Notes: generated from the sequence alone by a model not told the origin. Positions 46,737 to 59,830 are shown, counted from the first letter of the stretch. The stretch: DNA of 64,000 bases from Pinus tabuliformis (GCA_031772625.1 CM062820.1:1075145369-1075209368), one strand, 5' to 3'. Numbers and translations: made by a program.

Positions 46737-47045
46737 ACATAGCTTCACCTTCTTCATCAGTTTCATAGTAGTCACCCCAATGAACAAGGAATCCTCTAAT
46801 TGCACCCTTTGAAATCCAAGAACGTAGTCCAACAACTAAGCGAATTTGATAGCCTTTCATGAAAAATTCCTGGGGACAGTCACATCTGCATTAAGCATCT
46901 TTGATGGTGGCAAAAATCGAGACTCACTATATATTGGAGTATATTTATCATAAAAGTTGAAGTCTAGTATTGGCTTTTTGGTAGTGCCCAAATTGCATTA
47001 TAAAAACCCTCAATGGTACCAATATTTTCAAAGGACCCATAAAGT
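46737..47045 (-). pseudogene. ADP-glucose pyrophosphorylase small subunit fragment
   Basis: On the minus strand, across a few frame breaks, the sequence reads ENIGTIEGF near 47030-47005, then CNLGTTKKPILDFNFYDK, TPIYSESRFLPPSKMLNADV, then VVGLRSWISKGAIRGF and DYYETDEEGEAM near 46745. These match the small (catalytic) subunit of plant AGPase around the junction of its nucleotidyltransferase and left-handed beta-helix domains, where the normal order is IGTIEAFYNANLG, SPIYTQPRYLPPSKM, HHSVVGLRSCISEG and ADYYET. The enzyme makes ADP-glucose for starch in plastids. The motif between NADV and VVGLRS is scrambled by small indels, and both ends are missing. No introns interrupt the match. It is a dead piece, unconnected to a visible mobile element. 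Confidence 0.82.
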
Positions 47046-48388
47046 CCAGAAGGTAGATAACTTCAAAATATTTCTTGGGAAGGTCATCAAGTCTAATAGA
47101 GCCGCTAACTTGCCATCAAGATCTCCTTCCACATCAAACTTATCTAGCCATACCTATAAACAATAACAAAGAAACACCATGAACCTCGAGACATATCAAC
47201 CTTACTTATTTACAAAGATCAACATGAACAATCATATTTTTAAAATATATGATTAACACTTTCAACCAAGAGTATCTCAAGTAGGTTCTATGGTGACATG
47301 GGTCAATTGTAATGTGAGAGCTAAATATTTTTACAAAGGGATGGTGGTTGAATGGTGCCAAGTAGGAGAAACTAGTTTGAAATGTATATACTATTATAAT
47401 GATGATAATGACAAGTGCAACCAAAGGAAATAATGCTCAATCACCATAATACTTCTTTTCATGGATTCAAAGGGTCATAGCAATCACTCGTCATTAAAGA
47501 GGAAACCTACTAGAGGACCAATATTGTGGCATATCTTATGAACATTGGGGTTGAATGTCCCTGTTTAAAAAAACTACTCCTTGACTTGGCAATCAAATAT
47601 ATAGTCCCTCGATATTTTGTTGAAACCATAAATGAGTGCAAGAAACCTCTCTTATAACCTTTTATAGTATGGGTGTAAAAATCCATATCATTAAAAGAGT
47701 TATTTATCATGAGACAAGTGGCTTTGTCGCACTCTTATAAGTGAGATATTGATGAAGTAAATAAAAGTAGTTTACGTACATTAAGATCCATATCAATTCA
47801 TAAGGCCAATGCACACTAAGACTCCAATAGAAAATAATTTTGAGCCATCTCATTTGAACAAAATGAACATGTAGGTTATTAATGACCTAAGACCCTTTAC
47901 TGCATTTGGTCTCTTCCTTGAGACTAGTATACATTAGGAACCAAAGCACAAAGGGGGAAGAAGTGGGGAATGTCTTCTCAATCCAATGTATTTTCTTGGA
48001 AAAGGGAGTTCAATGCAAAATGCATATTTTTGAAAATTCAATATTGAATGCATAAACCACCTTTTTCGTGAAACCAATTCAACATTCAATCATATAAATT
48101 AATTTAATGACTGAAAATGGCATGATATGAAATTCAATTTCCACAATGACGATGCCATTAATGTGACTAAAAATTTCCATGGAATTCCCATGAGGATCCA
48201 AGCTTGAAGATGCAAGTTAGGGCATGAGAACCAAGGTAAACTATGGCCAAAATGTTCACTTGTGCAAACCAATATTCATGCTTATAGTTTACAATGCATA
48301 CCATGGGAGTATAAAGCTTTAAAGTGTGTGAATGCATAAACACCTTTCCTAGCCATAAAGCATTCAAAACCAAGATGAAGTAAGGTGG
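47046..48388. other. No gene seen
   Basis: On the minus strand just right of the AGPase piece (about 47090-47150) the frame LDKFDVEGDLDGKLAALLDL is open and protein-like, but I cannot name it. The remainder has only short, uncharacteristic frames. Confidence 0.45.
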
Positions 48389-48923
48389 TGTTGTAGTGGC
48401 TACAACCACCCTCCAAAATTTTGTCTAAGCTTCATTTTGGAGCCTCCCTACTAAAATCCTAGCAACTTATCTTGCACTGACTAGGTACTTGTGCTTTCAT
48501 GAGTTTTATCTTTTGCTTTATAACTTGTGTTTGCTTACTTTCTTTGTTGTCTAACCACAAGCTAATCTCTTCACTTGATTGCGATCTAGTTCTAGCACTC
48601 CCTTGGTGATCTATGCAATCCTAGAGGGAAACCATCCTTTCTCTTAGGAAATGTGCAGTTCAAGCCCACAATGAGCTTCAGCTCCAGAATTGCGAAGACC
48701 CATTTGGAAGCCTGCCCGCAATTGCGAAACTATGCAGAGCATGAGAGGCAGCGAGAGCCACTCAGCGCAGGAATTGCGCAAAAGCATTCCCTCAGCTGCT
48801 GCTTGATGCATGTGTCCATGAGTTGCCCGGTTCTCATGAGAACTATGTAATTTATCCATGCATGCATGAAAACCTTTCCTCAAAAAACAAGAAAGAAAAA
48901 AGGAAAAAACATCCCTAGAAAAT

Positions 48924-48966
<43 letters not shown>

Positions 48967-51720
48967 CAGTAGAGAGAGTTAAACTTGAGTTAATTTTAGA
49001 AACTACTGCCAAGTGTCGCCTTTTCCTAGATTTTTGGCCTTTGCGTCATAAACCCTAAAATGACCAAATCTATTTAATGGATGCCACCATAGCTCATTCT
49101 CACATTCAATCTTGGAGCTCTAGCATTTCTAAGGACATCTAGGAACCTTCAGCATAATCTTTGTAGCTTTTCCAAGTAAATCTTTCTTTTCTTGTCTTTT
49201 ACCGTTTTTTTTATCGCTTTTGTTTGCTTGGCTTGTGAGTGTGTTGTTTTACCTATTTTATTGAACGACCACTGCAATTTTGATTTTCTTTAGCTTATAG
49301 AAGTGTTGTTTTAAGTTTTTCATTTCCTTTCCTAAGTGTCGCATGCATAACCCACTTTTTGCACTAACAGTCGTCATTGCGATGACTCTCTCCATAAGCT
49401 TCACTGTTCTTCTGTTTTACTCATTCCTGCACTTTTTTGTATTATACACATCTTCATTCACTCATATCTACACCCAACTTCACTTGGACATTCAAGTCTG
49501 CTCGTTTACAAGTTTCCCTTGGGCAGTTCTAGGCTTCCTTAGCCCGAATCTAGCTCTTCCTGGCATGCAATGCACATTTCTAGATCTCAAGGCTATGCCT
49601 TGGATTCAGGAATTGTACAGACATTGCCAATGACTAGCTCCAATTATTCATTGCATAGATCCATGAGCAAGTCATGGAGTCTTGGCCACTGGGATTGCAC
49701 AATGTGCAGTCCCAACTAGCATCACAACCACAATGGACTGCGCATTGCAGAGTTCCAACGATTAGTAAGGAAACTAAACTGAACATTGCATAGTTCCCTT
49801 CATCATCACCTCCCAATGGTAGCTCGGACTGCCCAATGCGCAAATCCAGTTGACAGTCAGTTCCCTCTCAGAGTCATAATTGAGCAATCTTGCCTTGCAG
49901 TTACCCAGTTTGTTGCTTGGTCTGTCGTGAAGTGCTTTCAATTTCAAGCTAACATTTACATGCCATGAGTGTCCTCTCTTTCTCCAAGTACAATTGTTGT
50001 TGAGCATCTCTTCAGCAGTATAGGCAACATGGTTTCAAAGAGATCTCGATCAAAGGATACTATCGAGAGCAACGCCGAAGATGTAGTTGAACAAGTGTCA
50101 ATGAACTTTTGAGTCTATGTAAACACACAATTGTTCATAGAGAATGACATGAAGATAACATGGTATAAAATTAAAGATATATTTGTAGGAATCTTCAAGG
50201 AAGATCTAGAGGATTGACAGGTCTATGTCAACATCCAAAAGTCAGGCTTGTACAAGGCTGTATGGAGGTACCCCTCCTTCCCATGTGCATACGTCATTCA
50301 CTGGATTGTCTCACATACAGATCCCGAGATAATGACATTGACCAATGCCAATGGAACAAACTTGCTACCTTCAGGAAAAAAAATATCATCACATGTAACA
50401 CCTACCACAATGAGTGAACCACATGGATGCACTTTTCTATACCCCCAACAACAATCTGAACACTAGAGACATCATGAAGTGTTTGGTGAAAGAGTCATCA
50501 AAGTTCAGAACAACACCCAATCAAGTTTATAATATGAAGTCACTCAAGAGGGCCCACCAACTCTTGATCTTATTTGCATGCTGCTTGTATGGTCAAGAGA
50601 GCATGGAGACCTTTCCGTAGAGTTGGGTAGTTGTGTTGGATCAGTTGGAAAATGAAGGAAGGTCGTTTAGCTGGTCAGATATGTTGGCTCTTCAGGTAAA
50701 AGTGCATGTGTTTAATGCCCAAAATCTTTACAAGGATGAGCAAGTGAGATTTTATATGTCTGCATACCTACTTGATGCAATCTATGGCCAACATCAGTTT
50801 CCTAGCATGACACCATCAAAGAATGATGAGAACATTTATTGAAAGTTTCTTTCTTAGTGCATCTACCAATGAGCCATGGCGAGGCTATCTGACGATTTCA
50901 TCGTCCCGATTTACAAATTTCTCTTTGAGTAGAATTCACCTTGCATGTCCTAAGAAGTGATGTAGGAATTGCTTAACATTGCATATTTGTGTGCCTCACC
51001 TGTTGGCACCTTCATGAGGATGTTTATCAGAGAGAAGCCTTCACATGTGCTACCAAGTTTTTCCATAGATAAGTTGGTCATGAAAGAGGTTTCATATGCC
51101 ATCTCCAAATGGTTATTAGTAGGACTGCACAGGAGGAAGAAGGCACCATGGCCCACTCTTTCTTTGTGGATTCTATTGTGCAACATCCATAGTTTGAAGG
51201 ATGCAGATGCCAAGGCCAAAGAAATAGAAAAGTTTGAGTTCGACAATAATGAATAAAATCCGTATGATCCCCACTGCATATGAAAGAACCATTGTGTGAA
51301 GGTGTATTACCCATGGATCCATGAGACATTTCATTAGGCAGAGGAAGATCCTTGGAGGTACTGTTACAACTCCTCTAGGTTCAATGAACTGGTCAACATG
51401 ACTATAGAATGGAAATATGCTTTGCAGGTAGCAACAACAGTAGCAGTGAGTAGAAAACCTACACAGGACAAAGAAAAAAGGAATTTTATCGAGGACCCAT
51501 AGGCTGATCAAAGATACAAGTTCAAAGAAGATCCTCTCGTTGAGAGAGTAGCTTTGGAAGTGGAGGCAAAGAGGCAAAAACACATAAAGAGAGTAGAACA
51601 AAGGAAGAGAGAGAAGCAAAGGTTGGAGGATGCAGAGAGGAATTTGCAGGAGAAAGAGAAGAAGTTGAAAGAAGAGGAGCTAAGAAGGAGAGAGAGGGAA
51701 GATAAGTAGAAACAGGAACA
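48389..51720 (+). repeat. Unclassified 3.3-kb repeat, copy 1
   Basis: Begins with a palindrome, GTTGTAG-TGG-CTACAAC, and matches 56642-59830 in the same orientation over its whole length with many substitutions. Landmarks are TTTTGGAGCCTCCCTACTAAAAT, GTTGTCTAACCACAAG, CTCCCTTGGTGATCT, the leader near 49130-49200 and the protein-coding part from 50029. The repeat likely continues to about 53000 in copy 1, because its coding frame goes on, but copy 2 is cut short. Confidence 0.9.
48929..48966 (+). repeat. Poly-T run of 38
   Basis: An uninterrupted T run where copy 2 of the same repeat has only TCTATTTTTAGG. It is an expansion unique to copy 1, or an assembly artefact. Confidence 0.95.
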
Positions 51721-52894
51721 TGAAGAAAGGCAAGGCAGGGTTATAGAGCGTACTGCATTTATACAGGTTGACGAGTCATACTAGCCAACAGATGAAGAAG
51801 AGGGTGAGAAGGTTCAGGTTTGGGAACTTGCTGAGAAAATTGAGAAAATGGTCGAAGCAACAAACATGGAGTTGGAATAGGAGCCACACGACCAAGATAC
51901 CATCCTCATGCTGAGAACATCCGAGGTCATACTTGAGTCTCCATCACCTCCAGAATCAAAACCAGTCCTTAGCGAGCAAGGAGAGGTTGTTCTCCTTGAT
52001 GATGATCCGAGGATGGATGTATACAATCTATCATTTGATGAGTCATGACAAAGGATTCTACAAGCTCGAAGAAATCATCTCCTGGATGATCACTCGTCAC
52101 CTACAAATATAGAGGAAAACATGTTTGTGTTAGATGTGAGAAGACATCTAGTTTTCATGCCCGATGCCTCTAAGTCTTATGCACAAGCCACAAGTTCAAC
52201 TGTCAAGTTCTTGTTAGTAGAGAATGATCAGATTGCAAATTACTTGTGACAGGCCAAACAAAGGACAAAATAGTCTGCAAGATCTGTTATCACAGAGATG
52301 AGAAAAACAATATTTGTTGAAGTATCAACTCTTGAGATCAGCATACGAAAACCATATGACAGGTTTGTCACCGTGCACAAGATAGCTGTCCATCTATATG
52401 GTTTTTAGTAGTGGTAGGTGAATATTGTCCAAAATCTCAAAGACATACATGATGCTATTTCACATGTACAGGAATGGACAATGAGGTGCAAGGGAGCCCC
52501 ACTTTACTTGCATAAGATAATGAAATCATAGGCAAAGCTAGACAAAGCATGGATTCAGATGTTGATCTAGAACTATGAGCAACTCCCTATGCTCATCTTT
52601 AACATTGAGGCTTCCTATTCACAATTGTTCAAAAGCCTGGATGTCATAGTGAGGACACACACGATCCCTTCATTGAGATCCCTCACTCAAGACTTTAATA
52701 AGAACCAAGTCTTGCTGGAGGTCGACAGGTACATGGAGCAGTTGAGGCGAGAGGCCACCAACAATGACTTGCAGCTGAGTGTAGAAAACATGCAAAAGTA
52801 CATCTGCAGCAAGAGTCTGTTTCTAGAAAGACATCACCAAATAGTACGGGGACACAATAGAATAGTATCAATCTTGGTATCAATTCATTACTGA
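50029..52894 (+). pseudogene. Unknown element protein with charged coiled coil, copy 1
   Basis: Starts near ATG 50029 (MVSKRSRSKDTIESNAED). One frameshift near 50420 leads to a single frame that runs to 52894 with about 20 stops. The N-terminal globular part includes MDALFYTPNNNLNTRDIMK, YQLLIxFACCLYGQE-like and RFYMSAYLLDAIYGQHQFP segments, then RKKAPWPTL and YYPWIHETFH. A highly charged coiled coil follows at about 51560-51720 (EKEKKLKEEELRRREREDK), then a C-terminal helical part (LRSLTQDFNKNQVLLEVDRY). The family is unknown to me. There are no zinc knuckle, protease or polymerase motifs. Layout resembles the intact protein at 60994-64000. Confidence 0.6.
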
Positions 52895-53640
52895 AGACCA
52901 TCAAGAGGATGTTTTCGAGTTTGTCTTTCCCCAAGATTTCAAGTGATGGTGTTCATCTTGTTAAGCTAACTCAAGCCTATTTTGTCCCATATGGGTATAT
53001 GTGGAAATTGTATGATTATTTATAAATATATTGTAAGTGAAATTACAAGTGTCATTAGTGGAATGTGAAAAGTCACTATGTAATGTAAAGATTTATTTGT
53101 AAAGGAGTTGAAGAGTTATGAGGGTATTCAAAGAGTATTGTGACGAGCCTTGGCTTCTCCATAGTGCATAGTGAGTACACATCTTTGGAGGAATAGGTGG
53201 TGTTGACTGTAATGTTCCACTATTAGGTTTAGTGGTTGTTAATGGTCTATGTATGGATGAAACTTTCACTTAATAATATGGTTGGGCCAACACGTTTTCA
53301 TGCATATGTTGTTATTGCAGTTGAACTATTTTGGTTGCTTTAGCAATGTATGTTATTTAGCTTACACATTTATGTATGAACTATTTTTTATAAAATTGTA
53401 TGAATCTTGTTGAAGGTTTGCTATTGGATTAACCCTTCACTTTAGTTTGCAGACTACTCCGCTTCCATCTTGTGACGTCCTTCTTATCGTGTGTTCCTTT
53501 CAAGCTATGTACTATTACAGGATTTTAAGGGACACACTTCCTTTTCCCCTCTATGTGTTAGAACCCCCATGCATTTGACTTGACTCGCTGCAAGGTCACA
53601 CACTTGCTTCTGACCAAAGATATCATACTTACCTCTACAT
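52895..53640. other. No gene seen
   Basis: Short frames only. It is probably the 3' untranslated part of repeat copy 1, followed by the leader of the gag-like element at 53823. Confidence 0.4.
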
Positions 53641-53822
53641 GCTACCGTGGTGAAGGCACTACATTACCACCCACTTCTGGGACTCCTACTCCAAATGTTC
53701 TGAGGTCTAGTTGGGACTTCTTACTGGGGAGATCCCCTTGACATGTTGGTGTATCCAACACCATCAACATTTTTGGCACTAGAATGAGGATCAAATGACA
53801 AGATAATTCCTCAAAGTTTGTT

Positions 53823-55608
53823 TTGAATCTCCACACATCATTCATGACTTACATTATAATCTCAACTCTGGCATGTTTTTCTCGTGCACATGATTTCGAA
53901 GTGTCGGAGGATGTCATCGATGACTTGTCACAAATAAAATACAATGGTGAAGGCAGAATAACCTTGTTAAGACATGGAGTTGCCTTCTTAGGCTTCTGTG
54001 AGAGGAATGAAGTCCCCTCGGTCGACATTGCCTATGGGTTGTTTGCTTACACGTTTGAAGGGCATGTTAAGCAATGGTGTCTCACATTGCCTGCAACCTC
54101 TATTCACTCTTTCGCTCACATGATCAAAGAGTTAGGCAATGATTTCTTTTGTTTTGATTGTAAATAACTTAATAAAAAATTATGGGATTACGAAAAGCAC
54201 TTGATGAATCTATTGTGCAATTTTGGGACTGCTTTTGTAATCTTTCTTTTTAATTCCCTGAAGATGAAATTGATTGGAAATTTCTCAAAGGAAGGTTTCA
54301 GTATATTCTTCACATATTTGAAAATCCACATGACTTAGAATCATTGGAATCCCTCCTGGCATACCTCGGTGTTAGATCTTCCAAATCTAAGACAGACAAG
54401 GTTACTGTCACAAGTGACCTGCCGTCCTCTTCTCATCAAACAACTCTAGCTCCACAGGACAAAGTCAGATAAGTTGAAAACCAATCTGTTGAACTTTTAC
54501 CTCCTCCCACCCCACCTGCTTTGGATATCTGCGTAGATTTTGACTGCAAGCCTATTGGTTGTCATGCGAACTCGTTTTCTCAACCTTTGTCCTCTCGTTT
54601 TGTTGATCCTCTAGATTTTGGTGTCTTGTGTTCGTCCATTCTAGACTCCACATGTGATGTTCACGAGGATCAAGTTGTGGACAGAGTTGGTGTGGAGCAA
54701 CAAACATGCAGTGTCATTTTTTTTAGTATGTGTGGGAATATGAAGAAGAAACTACAACGAAGGATGATCTCCTTATGTCGGAACCTCGTCTATTATATCA
54801 TGACATTTTCTATGATTCTTCCAATCATGATTTTTCATGTGAAATTTTGTCCCTGAATGTATCTTCTTATGATCGTTCACAAAACACATAGGATGTTAGT
54901 CTGTCATTTGATTGTGGAGAGGACAAATCTTTCTTTCCGAATCCACCCAATCTTTCATATTTCATTTCTTGAAATGTACATCTTGAATTTTCTAATCGTG
55001 GTTGTCGTGATCTCTTTTCTCATTCATTTGATCACGATTCTGATTCACTTTATGTTTATCTTTCCAAGCCACTAGTCTTTGATGATCTACCTGCTGACGA
55101 AGTGGAAATCCAAAAAGTTGTTGAGGCACTTCAAGCTGAGCTGATGGTTATGCCAGGTTCTCGCAGGCCTGACGTTAGTTCCACTTCCGATCAAAAAAAT
55201 GTTGAATCATCCTAGGATCCTCATCACTCTCTTATGCACATTGAAAATAAACTTGATCTACAAATTTCACATCATCCACTAGAATCACAATATCCTATCG
55301 CGCATACATTGGAAGATTCATATGTAGCAAGCCATGTTGCGAAACAAAAGTTTTCTTCTTTCTGCATGTTTGTTCGTTTGTCAAGATCGAAAGAGTGTAC
55401 ATGCTCGTCATCTGCGCATAGTGTGATACAACACTGTGAGACATATGTAGAGGGCCTTCCATATGATTTTACTCTTTTATTTTCTATAGATGCAATCAAA
55501 CTTCAAGAGTGTTGGTTTTCATTGTTTTCTCTTTATTGTGTATTGGCTTTCCTGAATATCTTTCTTATTAACCATGCCTTCACTTATGTGGGCCAACCAA
55601 TTCGCTAG
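53823..55608 (+). pseudogene. Gag-like polyprotein without pol
   Basis: The segment 53823-54167 reads like a Ty3/gypsy gag core: KYNGEGRITLLRHGVAFLGF, VPSVDIAYGLFAYTFEGHVK and QWCLTLPATSIHSFAHMIKE. It continues in other frames with DESIVQFWDCFCNLSF, FLKGRFQYILHIFENPHDLE and a Pro-rich linker. A long acidic Ser/Asp-rich part follows (DDLPADEVEIQKVVEALQAE near 55090, then HHPLESQYPIAHTLEDSYVA) to 55608. Total about 590 codons over three frames with several stops. No zinc knuckle, protease, RT or integrase is present. The gag core supports a non-autonomous gypsy-related element; the acidic tail is unknown to me. Confidence 0.65.
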
Positions 55609-56641
55609 TGGTTGCATTGGAAATATAACTTCACGTGAAAAGGCCCATGCATTTCTTAGCTTAGGAGTAGGAGTAGTGTTTTCTTTCCTGTGTGCTTTTG
55701 ATTTCTTTTTTTGGATTTTTCTTACTTGATTTTCTTTCGTGTTACTGCTTTCCTTTGCTTGTCTGTTTTTTTATCCACCCGTAGGATTAGTTTTAGTTTC
55801 CCATGAAATCGTGTCTGTCTTCTTAAGACAAGCTAGGTGAAATACAAGAGGGCTTGTACAACTATCAACGTTTGGTTATATGTCCATTCCCTCTCCTTAT
55901 GAAGATCTTGTGCTTCTTTAGTCGATGATACCCTCATGAATGATATGTTCCTTTAAGAGTGAGTCTTGGTTAAAACACAATACTTGCACTTTTAACTAGT
56001 ACCGCTTACTCTAACGGTTTTATATATCCAGTTAACCCTTGTTAGCTCAGTCAAGTAAAGTATGGTGAGGGGGGAAACCTTAAAAAGTATGTTAGAGGTA
56101 TATATAAACATCATATTCTGAAGGGACAACCTCTTCTTTTCTCAATAAGTCGGGATCCCTCTCTCACCTCACGAAATAAATAAATGCCTATGCACAGTTC
56201 TTTCAAAAATAGAATAAAATAAAATAAAGGCACAAGAAGAGAAAGGCTTCCTGTGTCAATAGGTGCAAAAAGTAACTCCGTCGAGGTAGTGTCCAGGCTC
56301 ACTGACAGTGGAGAAATGCTTGTGTTCTTGAAGTGACTCTGTCGGGGTATTGTCCAGGCCTGCTAGCAATGGAGCAACACCAGAGATGAAACTAAAAATC
56401 TGACAGTATATATTACTTGTACATCAATCTACCCCTCATCCCCAATCAAAATAACTCAGCTGACTTGGCTTGGTATGTGTGTTGATCGGTCAAGAGAATG
56501 GTATGGATGACATCTTTAACTCAATCTATTGAAGAATCCATGACGATCAAAGAATTAGACAATACTTCTAGAAGAATTAGACTCTCTTTACATGATACAA
56601 GGTCCATACAGAGAGCTGGAGTTCTACTAGTGTGTCACCAA
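55609..56641. other. Non-coding DNA before repeat copy 2
   Basis: Nothing coding is supported. It contains a tandem pair of about 60 bp at 56270-56388. Confidence 0.5.
56270..56388 (+). repeat. Tandem pair of about 60 bp
   Basis: AAGTAACTCCGTCGAGGTAG and AAGTGACTCTGTCGGGGTAT start the two units; both continue GTCCAGGC and CAATGGAG-like words. Confidence 0.85.
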
Positions 56642-59600
56642 TGTTGTAGCGGCTACAACCACCTTGCAAAATTTTTCCTAAGCTTTATTTTGGAGCCTCC
56701 CTACTAAAATTTCAGCAACTTATCTCGCAATAACAAGGTACTTGTGATTTCATTGGGTTTTATCTTTTTCTTTATAGCTTGTGTTTTCTTACTCTCTTTG
56801 TTGTCTAACCACAAGTTGACCTCTTCACCTAGTTGAAATCCGGTTCTAACACTCCCTTGGTGATCTGTGCAATCCTAGAGGGATCCCAACCTTGCTCTTA
56901 GGAAATTTGCAGTTCAAGCCCATAGTGAGCTTTGGTTCAAGAATTGTGCAGACCTAGCTGGAAACCTGCCTTCAGCTAGGAAACTGCGTAGAGCATGAGA
57001 AGCAACCAGATCCACTCAACCCAAGAATTGTGTAGAATCATTCCCTAAGTTGTTGCCCGATCCATGTGTCAGTGAGATGCCTGGTTCTCCCCGGAACTAT
57101 GCAATTTCTTTGTGAATGCATGACAATTTTTCCTGAAAAAACAAAAAAGTGATAAATAATCCCTAGAAAATAGGGATCTATTTTTAGGAGACGGAATTAC
57201 ACTTGAGCTAATTTTAGAAACTGCTGCCAAGTGTCACCTTTTCCTATATTTTTTGTCTTCGTGTGATAAACCCTAAAACGACCAAATCTATTTAATGGAT
57301 GTCACCATAGCTCATTCTCATATTCAATCTTGGAGCTTTGGCATTCTTGAGGAGATCTAGGAATCTTCGGCACAATCTTCACAACGTTTTTGGGTAAGTC
57401 TTTCTTTTCTTGTCTTTTGCCATTTTTTCTGTCGCTTTTGTTTGTTTGTCTTGTGAGTGTGCTGCTTTACCCATTTTATTGGAAGAACACTCACATTTTG
57501 ATTTGTTTTAGCTTGTAGAAGCGTTATTTTATGTTTTGCATTGCCTTTCCTAAGTGTCACATGCATAACTCAGTTTTTGCACTAATGGTCGTCATTGCGA
57601 TGACTCTGTCCATAAGCTTCATTGTTCTTCTATTTTACTAATTCCTACACTTGTTTTGATTGCATGCATCATCATTCACTCAGATATGCACCCACCTTCA
57701 CTTGCACATTCATATATGCTCGTTTACAAGTTTCTCTTGGGCAGATTTGGGCTTCCTTGGCATGGATCTAGCTCTTCTTGGTATGTACTGCACATTTATG
57801 GATCTCAAGACTTTGCCTTGGCTTTAGGAATTATGGAGAGACTGCCATTGGATGAATCCAATTGCACACTGTATAGATCCAAGAGCCAGTCCCAGAGTCT
57901 TGCCCACTAGGATTGTGCAATGCATAGTCCCAACCAACATCAAAGCCAAACTGAATTGCACATTACGTAGTTCTAGTCATCAATAAGCCAATTGGACTAT
58001 GCATTGTGAAATTGCAGTCATCATCAACTCCCACTGGAAATTAGGACTACACAATGACCAGATCTAGCTGATAGTCAGTCCCCTCTAAGAGTAAAAATTG
58101 CGCGATCTTTTCCAACAAAGCCCACTTGCTTGGTCTGTCTTGAATTGCTTTCGATTTCAAGCTAACATTTGCATGCCATGAGTGTCCTCTGTGTCTCCAG
58201 GTACAGTAGTTGAAGAGAAGCTCTTCAACAGTATAGGTAACATGGTTTCCAAGAGATCTGGATCAAAGGATAATTTCAAGAGCAGCACTAGAGAGTTTGT
58301 TGAACAGGTGTCAATGAACTTGCTAGTCTATACGGACACACAATTGTTCATAGACAAGGACCTGAAGATAACATGGTAGGAAATTAAAGATACCTCTGTA
58401 GGAATATTCAAGGAATATATAGAGGATGGATAGGTCTATGTCAACATCCACAAGTCGGGCTTCTACAAGTTTGCATGCAGGTACCCTGCCTTCCCATGTG
58501 TGGATGTCATTCACTAGGTTGTCTCACATACATATCCCGAGACAATGAAATTCAGTAGTGCCAGTGGAACACATATTTCTACCTTCAGGACATAAAAATA
58601 TCATCATATGTATCACCTACCACAACCGGTGAACTGCATGGATGCACTTTTCTATACCCCCAACATTAATGTGAACACTAGAGACATCATGAAGCATTGG
58701 GTGAAAGAGTCGTCGAAGTTGAGAACAACACCCAATCAGGTTTACAAGACAAGGTCACTCAGGAAGACCTACCAACTCTTGATCATATTTGCATGTTGCT
58801 TGTATGGTCAAGAGAGAATGAAGACCTTTTCGTAGAGTTGGGTAGTTGTGTTGGATAAGTCGGCAAATGAAGGAAGGTTGTTTAACTAGTAGGATATGTT
58901 AGCTATTTAACTAAAAGTGCATGTGTCTAATACCTAAAATATTGCCAAGTATAAGAAATAGAGAATCTATATGTCAGTGTACCTACTTGATGCAATCTAT
59001 GCCCAATATTAGTTTCCTGGCATGGGTTAGACATGGACACCAGCAGAGAATGTTGTGAACATTTATTGCAAGTTGCTTTCTAATTGCAGTTACCGAGGAG
59101 TCATGGTGAGGCTATGTGACCATTTCATCATCCCGGTTTATAAGTTGATCTTGGGGAAGGATCCACCTTGCATGTACCAAGAAGCGATGCAGTCATTTAT
59201 TAACATTGCAGATCAGTGTGACTCACCCAGTGGCACAGTCATCATGATGTTTTGTGGAGAGAAGCCTCTGCATGTGCTACCAAGGTTTGCCACAAATAAG
59301 TTGGTCATGCAAGAGGTTGAAAATCACATATCCACAAGGTTATTAGTAGGATTGCACAAGAGGAAGAAGGCACCATGGCCTGCTCTTCCTTTGGGGATTG
59401 GATTGTACGAGATCTGGAGCTTGAAGGATGTGGATGCCAAGGTCAAATACATAGAAAAGTTTGATTTTGGCACCAAGGACAACAATCAATATGATTCCCA
59501 CTACATATGCAAGAACCACTTTGTGAATTTGTATTACCCATGGATCCATAGGACATTTCATTGGGTAGAGGAAGATAATTGGAGGTATTGTTACAACTCC

Positions 59601-59830
59601 TCTAGGCTCAATGAACCTATTAGCATGGCTATAGAATGGAAAGTTTCTCTGTAGGAAGCAACAACAACAACAATAGTGAGCAACAAACATACACAAGACA
59701 AAGGCAAGAGGAAGATTTCCAAGGACCCAGAGGCTGAGTAAAGTTACAAGTTCAGAGAAAATCCTCTCATCTAGAGAGTATATTTGGAAGTGGAGGAAAA
59801 GGGAAAAAAATGCATAAAGAGAGTAGAACA
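56642..59830 (+). repeat. Unclassified 3.3-kb repeat, copy 2
   Basis: Same order as copy 1 from the palindrome GTTGTAG-CGG-CTACAAC to AGAGTAGAACA. It then breaks off where a new sequence, TGTTAACACTCAGG, begins. In the leader GGGTAAGTCTTTC (about 57392) is a good splice donor and TCTCCAG near 58200 a possible acceptor, so the coding part may be spliced to the leader. Confidence 0.9.
58182..59654 (+). pseudogene. Unknown element protein, copy 2
   Basis: The same protein as copy 1, in one frame throughout from about 58182 (EEKLFNSIGNMVSKRSGSKD) to 59652. It is less decayed in its last third: 59055-59654 is open for 199 codons (RGVMVRLCDHFIIPVYKLIL, HVLPRFATNKLVMQEVENHI, YYPWIHRTFHWVEEDNWRYC). 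About eight stops occur upstream. The coiled-coil part present in copy 1 is deleted after 59830. The family is unknown. Confidence 0.6.

Noticed and set aside
48389-59830. The two 3.3-kb repeats as LTRs of one giant element
   Set aside because: The repeated part includes long protein-coding sequence, and no primer-binding site or purine tract was found in the right places. Two separate copies fit better.
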